Part shown: positions 36,382 to 42,437 of the stretch, piece after piece
Layout of the letters: every line of letters begins with the position of its first letter
How positions within the stretch are numbered: the first letter of the stretch is position 1
Assembly: GCA_019637155.1 (NCBI GenBank)
Contig: JAHBWE010000006.1
Location: forward strand, 62,001-126,000
Reading direction: 5' to 3'
DNA from: Labilithrix sp.
Lineage (GTDB): Bacteria > Myxococcota_A > Polyangia > Polyangiales > Polyangiaceae
DNA length: 64,000 nucleotides
Program-made: the position numbers and the translations under genes
The notes under the pieces: model-generated
Database searches by the model: none
What the model saw: only the letters and a program-made list of their open reading frames with translations
What the model was told of the DNA's origin: nothing

Positions 36382-37209
36382 GTGCCGGCGGGGGAGATCG
36401 CGCGCCACTCCACGAAGGAGATCGTCGCGGCGCTCGCGGCGACCGACGCGCCGTGGTGGCTCCGCCGCGCGATCGCCCTCGGCGCCGCCCCCGCGAGCGC
36501 GCGGCTCGCGCGGCGCTTGCGCGCGTTCGACGCCGCGATCGCCGCGCGCGGCCTCGCCGCGGCGGCGCGATCGTTCCTCGACGCGATGGGCGCGCGCGTC
36601 ACGGTGCTCGGCGCTCCGCCGCGCGGCGCGGCGCTCGTCGTGATGAACCACCCCGGCGCGTACGACGCGCTCGCGACGATGGCGGCGCTCGGGCGCGACG
36701 ACGTCGTCTTCCTCGCGAAGGAGCGGCCGTTCCTCCGCGCGCTCCCGAACCTGCGCGCCCACCTCGCGTTCGTCGGCGGCGCGGCCGGACTGAAGGCCGC
36801 CGTGCGCTCTTTCGCGCGCGGCGGCGTCGTCGTGCAGCTCGGCGCGGGGGCGATCGAGCCGGACGCGCGCTTCGAGCGCGCCGCGGCGTCGGCGTCGTGG
36901 CCGCCGGGGAGCGGCCTCCTCGCGGAGCGCGCGGGGCGCGCGGGCGCGGCGGTGATCCCGGCGTTCGTCGCGGGCGTCCACTCTCCGCGGGCGAAGCGCC
37001 TCGCGATCGTGCGCTGGGCGGAGGCGCGCGGCATCAGCACGATCGGTCCTCTCATTCAGGCGACGGTGCCCGGCTTCCGCGACGTCGAGGTCACGCTCCA
37101 CTTCGGCGCGCCGCTCACGCTCGACGTCCCTCCCGCGCGCGGCGCGCACGAGGCCCGCACCGCCCTCCTCCACGCCCGCGTCCACGCGCTCGCGCCGGTC
37201 GCTCGTTGA
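36382..37209 (+). CDS. Acyltransferase of the PlsC-like family
   Basis: 275 residues from GTG at 36382, two bases after the OmpA stop. The catalytic motif is NHPGAYDAL (HX4D) at about residue 89. The family block FLAKERPFLRALPNLRAHLAFV and the glycine-rich AFVGGAAGLKAAVRSFARGGVVVQLGAGAIEP replace the usual FPEGTRS. The C-terminal part holds GPLIQATVPGFRDVEVTLHFGAPLTLDV. The family makes phosphatidic acid or transfers acyl groups to other lipids. The sequence differs from standard PlsC, so the acceptor is open. There are no clear membrane spans. Confidence 0.78.
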   Translation: MPAGEIARHSTKEIVAALAATDAPWWLRRAIALGAAPASARLARRLRAFDAAIAARGLAAAARSFLDAMGARVTVLGAPPRGAALVVMNHPGAYDALATMAALGRDDVVFLAKERPFLRALPNLRAHLAFVGGAAGLKAAVRSFARGGVVVQLGAGAIEPDARFERAAASASWPPGSGLLAERAGRAGAAVIPAFVAGVHSPRAKRLAIVRWAEARGISTIGPLIQATVPGFRDVEVTLHFGAPLTLDVPPARGAHEARTALLHARVHALAPVAR

Positions 37210-37213
37210 GCGG

Positions 37214-37236
37214 AGCTCACTGCTCACTGCTCACTG
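37214..37236. repeat. Three tandem copies of CTCACTG
   Basis: Three perfect 7-base units lie between the acyltransferase stop (37209) and the convergent delta-60 gene end (37231), and the last unit overlaps that stop codon. Likely a microsatellite; no function is evident. Confidence 0.7.
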
Positions 37237-38376
37237 CCAGAGGCGAACGACGAAGCTCTTCGCGTCCCCGCCGGCGCTGGGGCGGAGCGAGCCGACGATG
37301 ATGACGCTCTCATCGCGTTGAACGAAGGAGCCCGTCACGGTGGCGACCTCGTCGGCGGCGGCGATGTCCACCGTAAGGAGGCCGCCGGTCCCAAACGTCA
37401 CGTCGCGCGCGCCGCTGGGCATGAGCCGCATGACGACGCCGCTGCTTCGGTCCTCGGACGCGCCCGCCGCGATGACCGTTCCGTCGGCGCGCGTGTGGAC
37501 GGTCGTGACTTTGCCGCGGAACGACGCCACCGACGAGCCGCCGTCGCTCCCGTACGCCGGGTCGCGGGCGAGCGCGGAGTCGATGCGCTCGACGACGCCG
37601 AGCGGGGTCGAATCGAAGCCGAGGATGAAGCCCCCGTCGACGCCGTCGTTCATCGCGAGCGAGCTCGGCCCCGTCGTTGCGTTGAGGTCGCCGCTGTTCG
37701 TATGCAACGTGCCGTCGGGCGCGACGACGGCGATCGCGATCGGCTGATCGGTTCCACCGACCCGGCGGTACGCGTACCCGACCCTGCCGTCGGGCGCGAC
37801 GACGAGGCGGGATCCGATCGAGAACGCCGCGCCGGTTGGGTTCTGCGCTATGGAGCGGACGCCGTTCGGCGCGTTGTACGTGCTGTCGAGCGTGCCCTCC
37901 GACGTCAGACGCAAGAGCCGGATCTCGCGCGTGCACGCGGCGCTGGCGCAGGTGTACGCCGCGAAGAAGGTGTTCGACGGTCCCGCTGCGATCTCGGCGA
38001 AGCGGCCGTCGGCGCTTCCACCGCCGGCGCTGGGGAGCACGCCGGCGTCTCCAGCCCACGACGGATCGTGCTTGCCGTCGGCCAGGAGCCGGACGATCGA
38101 GGTCCCCTGGAAGAGGATCCGGCCCGAAGTGTCGACGAGGAGATGCGGCGTGGCCGTGCAGTCGACGAAGGTGACGATCCCGTTCACGCCGAACGCCGGC
38201 TCGAGCGTTCCGTCCTCGTCGAAGCGGGCGAGGCGGCACGCGCCGTCCGCCGCGGTCGCCACCGCGAGGACCTTGCGGTCCGGCTGCGCGATCGCGGTGT
38301 CGAACGCGGCGTTCACCGCCCCCTTGACGACGCCGCCGCCGAAGGACATGTCGATCGAGCCGGAGGGTCCACGCAC
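37231..38376 (-). CDS. Delta-60 repeat domain, downstream half of interrupted gene
   Basis: 381 residues with delta-60-type repeats: GSIDMSFGGGVV, GTLEPAFGVNGIVTF, GTLDSTYNAPNGV and ARDVTFGTGGLLTVD. These form a beta-propeller-like array. It has no signal peptide; the GTG at 38376 directly follows the TAG that ends 38377-38892, and both are in one frame. The delta-60 motif begins only a few residues into this half, and the upstream half ends with a segment leading into such repeats in other myxobacterial proteins. I therefore treat the pair as one exported lipoprotein gene broken by a nonsense codon. Confidence 0.78.
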   Translation of the reverse strand: MRGPSGSIDMSFGGGVVKGAVNAAFDTAIAQPDRKVLAVATAADGACRLARFDEDGTLEPAFGVNGIVTFVDCTATPHLLVDTSGRILFQGTSIVRLLADGKHDPSWAGDAGVLPSAGGGSADGRFAEIAAGPSNTFFAAYTCASAACTREIRLLRLTSEGTLDSTYNAPNGVRSIAQNPTGAAFSIGSRLVVAPDGRVGYAYRRVGGTDQPIAIAVVAPDGTLHTNSGDLNATTGPSSLAMNDGVDGGFILGFDSTPLGVVERIDSALARDPAYGSDGGSSVASFRGKVTTVHTRADGTVIAAGASEDRSSGVVMRLMPSGARDVTFGTGGLLTVDIAAADEVATVTGSFVQRDESVIIVGSLRPSAGGDAKSFVVRLWQ

Positions 38377-38892
38377 CTAGACGGGAAGGCGGACGGGCTC
38401 GGTCACGAGCTCGCCGGCGCCGATCGTGATCGTGTCGACCTTGCCTTGCGGCGCGTCGGCCGTGACGTCGACGACGATCGTCCCGTTCGTTCGATCGGCC
38501 GGGATGATGACCGGCGCGATGGTCGTCTTCGCGGGGACGCCGTCGAAGCGAAGGACCACCTCGCCGGCGACGCCGACGCGCTCGATCTGCACCGGGATCT
38601 CCGTCTTTTCACCCTGGATGACGAAGGTGCGCTCGCTCGGCGCCTGGATCCGGAGGAACGGCTTGGTGGGGGCATCCTGAGTCGCGTCGCCGGGGCTCGT
38701 GACGTCGTCCGAGCCATCCAAGTCGTTCGAGCCGCTCGAGCCGTCGGGGCCCGCCGGCGCGGACCCGCACGTCGCGGTCCGTTCGCAGTCGTCGTCCCCG
38801 CACGCCACGACGACGGCGGTCCCGGACATCACGAGGATGAGCGCGACGGCGGCGACACGAATAGAGCTACTCCCCTGATTGTGCTGTTTCAT
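38377..38892 (-). CDS. Lipoprotein, upstream half of interrupted delta-60 gene
   Basis: 171 residues from ATG at 38892. The lipobox is VVVAC, followed by GDDD and a Ser/Gly/Asp-rich linker. Residues about 80-171 are beta-strand rich (FVIQGEKTEIPVQIERVGVAGEVVLRFDGV, NGTIVVDVTADAPQGKVDTITIGAGEL), an immunoglobulin-like layout. The final VTEPVRLPV is followed by TAG and then GTG CGT GGA CCC in the same frame. Related exported proteins typically continue through V-R-G-(A/P) into delta-60 repeats, so the stop probably truncates a longer lipoprotein. Confidence 0.75.
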   Translation of the reverse strand: MKQHNQGSSSIRVAAVALILVMSGTAVVVACGDDDCERTATCGSAPAGPDGSSGSNDLDGSDDVTSPGDATQDAPTKPFLRIQAPSERTFVIQGEKTEIPVQIERVGVAGEVVLRFDGVPAKTTIAPVIIPADRTNGTIVVDVTADAPQGKVDTITIGAGELVTEPVRLPV

Positions 38893-38932
38893 CCCCGGAG
38901 CGGACACGATAGCGGGGTGAGCGCCGTCCATG

Positions 38933-40363
38933 TCAACCCTCGCACAGGCGGCGGAAGGCGGCGATCGTCGTCGACCAGCGAGGCATCCGCGCGGACGCGG
39001 CGGCCGTCGCGAGCCGCGCGCGGAGGGGCGGATCGGAGGCGAGCTGCGCGAGCGCGCCGGCGAGCGCGTTCGTCAGGTCGTCGGTGCCGGAGCTGGCCAC
39101 GAAGAGCACCGCGTCGGCGCACGGCGCGAGCGCTTCGGTCAGGCCGGGCGATCGCGCGGCGACGACGGGGAGGCCGGCCGCGATCGCCTCGGTCGCGGCG
39201 ATGCCGTAGCCCTCGAGGGAGGAAGGCATCACCAGCGCGTGCGCAGACGCGAGCTCGCGCGCGAGCGTCGCGTCGTCGATCTCGTCGAGGAACGTCACGT
39301 CGCCGGACGCGGCTGCGGTGACGGCCGCCGCATACTCCACGTCGCGCGCGCGGCTTCCGGCGACACGCAGCGCAGCGCCCGGAGGAAGCATGCAGAATGC
39401 ATGCACCAACTCGAGCACGCGCTTGCGCGGGACGACGGAGCCGACGAAGAGGAAGGTGACCCGCTCGGCCGGCGCACGCGGAAGCCGCGGGAGCCGATCG
39501 CTGCCGGGCACGATCACGTCGATCGCCGCTTCGATGCCCTCGCCGCGCAGTCGCTCCGCCGTCGTCACGCTCGTCGTCACCACCACATCCGCCGCCCGCA
39601 CCGCCGCGAGCTCGATCACCCGCACCCGCGCCCGCTCCACCGCAGGCAGCTCCTCCTCCCAACACGACAAATGATGCACGACCAACACCCGCCGCCCCCC
39701 GTTTCGCGCGCGCCCCCCCAGCCGCGAAAAAGGGCCCCCAGAAGCGGCCGCGCAAGCGGACGCGAACCCCCCCGAGCGCCCCGCACGAGGGCCATATCTG
39801 GGTTGACCCGTCAGCGCGAACCCCCAACGTAGAAAAAGGGCCCCAGAAGCGGCCGCGAAAGCGGGCGCGAAGCGCCCCGAGCGCGAAGCGCGAGGGCCGT
39901 GTCTGGGGTGGGGTGTCGGGGCAAAGCCCCGACGTTGACAAGCGGCCCCAGAAGCGGCCGCGCAAGCGGGCGCGAAGCGCCCCGAGCGCGAAGCGCGAGG
40001 GCCGTGTCTGGGGTGGGGTGTCGGGGCAAAGCCCCGACGTTGACAACCGGCCCCAGAAGCGGCCGCGCAAGCGGGCGCGAAGCGCCCCGAGCGCGAAGCG
40101 CGAGGGCCGTGTCTGGGGTGGGGGTGTCGGGGGCAAAGCCCCCGACGTTGAAGAAAGACCACCGCGAGCTCGCGGAAGCAGAGCTCGTCGCCGACGAGCA
40201 CGTCCGCGCCCGCGACGCGCGCCGCGAGCGCGTCGATCGACTCGCCCGGCGCGATCGCGACGACGTCGACGCAGTCCAGTCCACGGGCGACGATCGCGTC
40301 GTAGATCGTCCCGCCGGTGCGCGCGTCGAGGCCGCCGTAGACGATCCACGCGATGCGCGTCAC
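38933..40363 (-). CDS. Family 4 glycosyltransferase with four-unit repeat insert
   Basis: 476 residues from GTG at 40363. The N-terminal Rossmann fold begins RIAWIVYGGLDARTGGTIYD and GDELCFRELAVVF. After residue about 70 the sequence runs into the 140-residue repeat insert, then resumes with RRVLVVHHLSCWEEEL. The C-terminal fold has FLFVGSVVPRKRVLELVHAF, VMPSSLEGYGIAATEAIAAGLPVVAARSPGL and the EX7E-type donor-binding pair. Without the insert the protein is a normal GT4. The donor and acceptor are unknown. It is the last gene of a four-gene operon and overlaps the PTPS-like gene by 4 bases. Confidence 0.88.
   Translation of the reverse strand: MTRIAWIVYGGLDARTGGTIYDAIVARGLDCVDVVAIAPGESIDALAARVAGADVLVGDELCFRELAVVFLQRRGLCPRHPHPRHGPRASRSGRFAPACAAASGAGCQRRGFAPTPHPRHGPRASRSGRFAPACAAASGAACQRRGFAPTPHPRHGPRASRSGRFAPAFAAASGALFLRWGFALTGQPRYGPRAGRSGGFASACAAASGGPFSRLGGRARNGGRRVLVVHHLSCWEEELPAVERARVRVIELAAVRAADVVVTTSVTTAERLRGEGIEAAIDVIVPGSDRLPRLPRAPAERVTFLFVGSVVPRKRVLELVHAFCMLPPGAALRVAGSRARDVEYAAAVTAAASGDVTFLDEIDDATLARELASAHALVMPSSLEGYGIAATEAIAAGLPVVAARSPGLTEALAPCADAVLFVASSGTDDLTNALAGALAQLASDPPLRARLATAAASARMPRWSTTIAAFRRLCEG
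39733..39837 (-). repeat. Palindromic repeat element, unit 1 in glycosyltransferase (degenerate)
   Basis: The most diverged of the four units. The outer arms CCCAGA and TCTGGG are kept, but the inner hairpins are weakened (CGGACGCGAACCCCCCC). It lacks the 3' hairpin core GGCAAAGCC. Its position is exactly 105 bases from the next unit, measured on the GAAGCGGCCG block. Confidence 0.7.
39838..39942 (-). repeat. Palindromic repeat element, unit 2 in glycosyltransferase
   Basis: Intact unit. Outer stem CCCCAGA and TCTGGGG; hairpin GGGCGCGAAGCGCCC; hairpin GCGCGAAGCGC; 3' hairpin TCGGGGCAAAGCCCCGA, ending in CGTTGA. The 105-base length equals 35 codons. Confidence 0.85.
39943..40047 (-). repeat. 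Palindromic repeat element, unit 3 in glycosyltransferase
   Basis: Nearly identical to unit 2 and exactly 105 bases further on. The spacer between units reads CAAGCGG or CAACCGG. It encodes the host-frame peptide [15 protein letters not shown] and GRFAPACAAASGA. Confidence 0.85.
40048..40152 (-). repeat. Palindromic repeat element, unit 4 in glycosyltransferase
   Basis: Closest to the comEC copy. Its 3' hairpin is TCGGGGGCAAAGCCCCCGA, one base pair longer than units 2 and 3, with the extra G and C on opposite arms. The host-frame peptide is [19 protein letters not shown], matching comEC. Confidence 0.85.
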
Positions 40364-40758
40364 AGCGCGCGCTCGAAGCTCGCCCACGCGACCGGCGACT
40401 CGCGCAAGAGCACGCGGAGGCGCGCGGCGCCGGCCGGTTTGCCGTCAGCGGGGAGCTTCCCGATCTCCTTCGCGAGCTCGCTCGCCACGTGCTCCGCCAC
40501 GCGCTCCGTCGTCGACGTTCGACCCGGGAACGCGGGATGATCGTCGAGGTTCGTGTAGTCGAACGACGCGAGCACCGCGCGGAGGATCGTGCGGAGCGCG
40601 CCGATGTCCATCACGACGTGATGCTCGTTCAGCGCGGGCGCGTGGACCTCCGCCTCGACCGCGTACGTCGCGCCGTGGAGCCGCTGCGCCGGGCCGAAGG
40701 TCGGGTCCGCGAAGCTGTGCGCGATCATCACGTGGTCCGAGACGCCGACGGTGAACAT
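40360..40758 (-). CDS. 6-pyruvoyl-tetrahydropterin-synthase-like (QueD/PTPS family) protein
   Basis: 132 residues. The fold is that of PTPS/QueD: IAHSFADPTFGPAQRLHGATYAVEAEV, NEHHVVMDIGALRTILRAVLASFDYTNLDD and the TSTTERVAEHVASEL helix. Two of the three zinc-binding His sites differ: the canonical HGH reads HGA (about residues 28-30). The conserved catalytic Cys is not visible, and the LDH motif reads FDY. The family is likely divergent in chemistry rather than a plain QueD. It overlaps the glycosyltransferase gene by 4 bases and lies 6 bases downstream of the dehydrogenase, so it belongs to the same operon. Confidence 0.82.
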   Translation of the reverse strand: MFTVGVSDHVMIAHSFADPTFGPAQRLHGATYAVEAEVHAPALNEHHVVMDIGALRTILRAVLASFDYTNLDDHPAFPGRTSTTERVAEHVASELAKEIGKLPADGKPAGAARLRVLLRESPVAWASFERAL

Positions 40759-40764
40759 CGCTCC

Positions 40765-41694
40765 TCAATACTCGAAGACGCGGCACGGCGGTGCGTCGTC
40801 CGCGCCCGCCGCGAGCTCCGCGTAGACCGCGCTCGCCTCCTCCGTCCCGAACCGAACCGGCGGCGCGACGAGCGCGTCGAGCGCGGGATCGCCCAGGAGC
40901 GAGGACACGAGATCGAAGCGGCGGTCGAACGTCCAGCCTGCGCGGAGCCGCGGCGGGATCGAAGACACCTGGCTCGCGACGAGCCGCAGGCGGCGGCGAT
41001 GGAACGCGTCGCCGAGGTCGATCGCCGCGCGGCGCCGTCCGTAGAACGACGCCACGACGACGCGCGCCTCGGGCGCCGCGATCGCGATCGCGGCGTCGAG
41101 CGCCGCCGGATCGCCGGTCGCCTCCACGACGAGGTCCGCCGCGTCCGATCTGGACGCGACCGCCCGCACGAGCGCCGCCGCCGCCGCGCGCCGCCCCGCG
41201 CGAGGCTCCACGAGCTCGACGTCGACCCCGCTCCGCGCGAGGAGCCACGCCGTGAGCGCCCCGACGACGCCGCCGCCGAGCACGACCGCGCGCTCGCCGA
41301 GCACCGGCTCCGCGTCCCACACGCACGTGATCGCGGTCTCGAGGTTCGCCGCGAGCGCGGCGCGCGTCGCGGGGACGTCCGCGCGCATCGCGCGAAGACG
41401 ATCGAGCGCGACGACGTGCGCGTCGCCGTGCGGGAGGAGCCCGAACACGCGGGCGCCGGTGTCCTCGCGCTCGCCGATCCACGCGTAGCCGTAGCGGCTC
41501 GGATAGCTCGCGGCGCCGAGCGACGGATCGAACACGGCCGGCCCCTCGTCGAGGTAGAGGAGGAGCTCGGTGCCCTGGCTGATCGCGGACGCGAGGCCCC
41601 GCACGCGCACCTCGCCGGGGCCCGGCTCCGGGAGCTCGATCTCGCGCACGGTGACCGCCCTTGCTCCTTCGAAGAAGAGCGCCCGCGTCTTCAT
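40765..41694 (-). CDS. Zinc-binding dehydrogenase, MDR superfamily
   Basis: 309 residues from ATG at 41694. The GroES-like head reads ELPEPGPGEVRVRGLASAISQGTE, the Rossmann nucleotide motif is VVLGGGVVGALTAWLLARSG and the following strand is VELVEPRAG. The catalytic zinc ligand set (Cys-His-Glu) is incomplete: the usual Cys and GHE block before the cofactor domain is replaced by GTELLLYLDEGP, so this is the short, zinc-less type. The substrate is unknown. ATGA overlap with the upstream RibD-like gene shows translational coupling. Confidence 0.85.
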   Translation of the reverse strand: MKTRALFFEGARAVTVREIELPEPGPGEVRVRGLASAISQGTELLLYLDEGPAVFDPSLGAASYPSRYGYAWIGEREDTGARVFGLLPHGDAHVVALDRLRAMRADVPATRAALAANLETAITCVWDAEPVLGERAVVLGGGVVGALTAWLLARSGVDVELVEPRAGRRAAAAALVRAVASRSDAADLVVEATGDPAALDAAIAIAAPEARVVVASFYGRRRAAIDLGDAFHRRRLRLVASQVSSIPPRLRAGWTFDRRFDLVSSLLGDPALDALVAPPVRFGTEEASAVYAELAAGADDAPPCRVFEY

Positions 41695-42332
41695 TCGTTC
41701 ACCACGCGCCCGCGGACGAGGACGTTCGCGCCGAGGCGGACGACCTCGACGTCGGTGAGGCGCGGCGGTCGTTCGAGCGCGCCGACGAGCGGGACGCCCG
41801 GCGCGCCGAGGAGCGACATCGCGAGCTCGACCTCGAGCACGTCGACGAGGCGCGCGCGGAAGAAGGACGTGAGCACGCGCGAGCCTCCTTCGACGAGGAG
41901 CCGCCGCACGCCGCGCGCGGCGAGGCGATCGAGGACCGGCGCGAGCGCGACCATGCCGCTCTCGTCGGCGGGGACGAGCGCGACCTCGGCGCCGCGCGCG
42001 CGGAGCGCCTGCTCGGCGCCGCTCGACGCCCGACCTTCGGCGCCGAACACGAGCACGGGCCCTCGCTCGTCGAAGAGCCGCGCGCGCGCGGGGACCTCGA
42101 GCGCCGACGCGAGGACGACGCGGAGCGGCTGGGTCGGCGCGGGCGCGTCGTCGGCGGTCCGCAGCGTGAGGCGCGGATCGTCGATCCGCACGGTGTCGCT
42201 CCCGACGAGGACCGCGTCGTGCTCCGCGCGGGCCGAGTGGGCCGATCTCCGACCTTCGGGCGTGCTCAGCGATGTCGGCGCGCGGTCGATGGCAATGCGA
42301 CCGTCCAGCGACGCCGCCACGTGCACGGTCAC
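41691..42332 (-). CDS. RibD C-terminal/dihydrofolate-reductase-like reductase
   Basis: 213 residues from GTG at 42332; GTG 42326 is an alternative. The RibD-C block is VHVAASLDGRIAIDR, SARAEHDAVLVGSDTVRIDDPRLTLR, RRLLVEGGSRVLTSFF and a closing VLVRGRVVNE. The family reduces the ribosyl or pteridine-like ring of riboflavin or folate precursors with NADPH. The deaminase half of RibD is absent. It is the first gene of the reductase, dehydrogenase, PTPS-like and glycosyltransferase operon, which suggests that the operon makes a modified, possibly glycosylated, pterin; this is inference. Confidence 0.85.
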   Translation of the reverse strand: MTVHVAASLDGRIAIDRAPTSLSTPEGRRSAHSARAEHDAVLVGSDTVRIDDPRLTLRTADDAPAPTQPLRVVLASALEVPARARLFDERGPVLVFGAEGRASSGAEQALRARGAEVALVPADESGMVALAPVLDRLAARGVRRLLVEGGSRVLTSFFRARLVDVLEVELAMSLLGAPGVPLVGALERPPRLTDVEVVRLGANVLVRGRVVNE

Positions 42333-42437
42333 GGTTACTCGTGTCGGCCTCCCCACGTCGTCCCATTGTAGAGAGGATTCGTCAGGAAAGTTCGCATTCG
42401 CCTGGGAGAGGCCGTGTAGACTTCGGGGTCGAGCGCG

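Noticed and set aside
38377..38379. Recoded stop codon
   Set aside because: TAG is not the selenocysteine codon, and I see no evidence for pyrrolysine use in this group, so nonsense mutation or error is simpler.
39733..40152. CRISPR array
   Set aside because: Units are 105 bases long, tandem and without unique spacers, and they are inside a gene. No cas gene is present.
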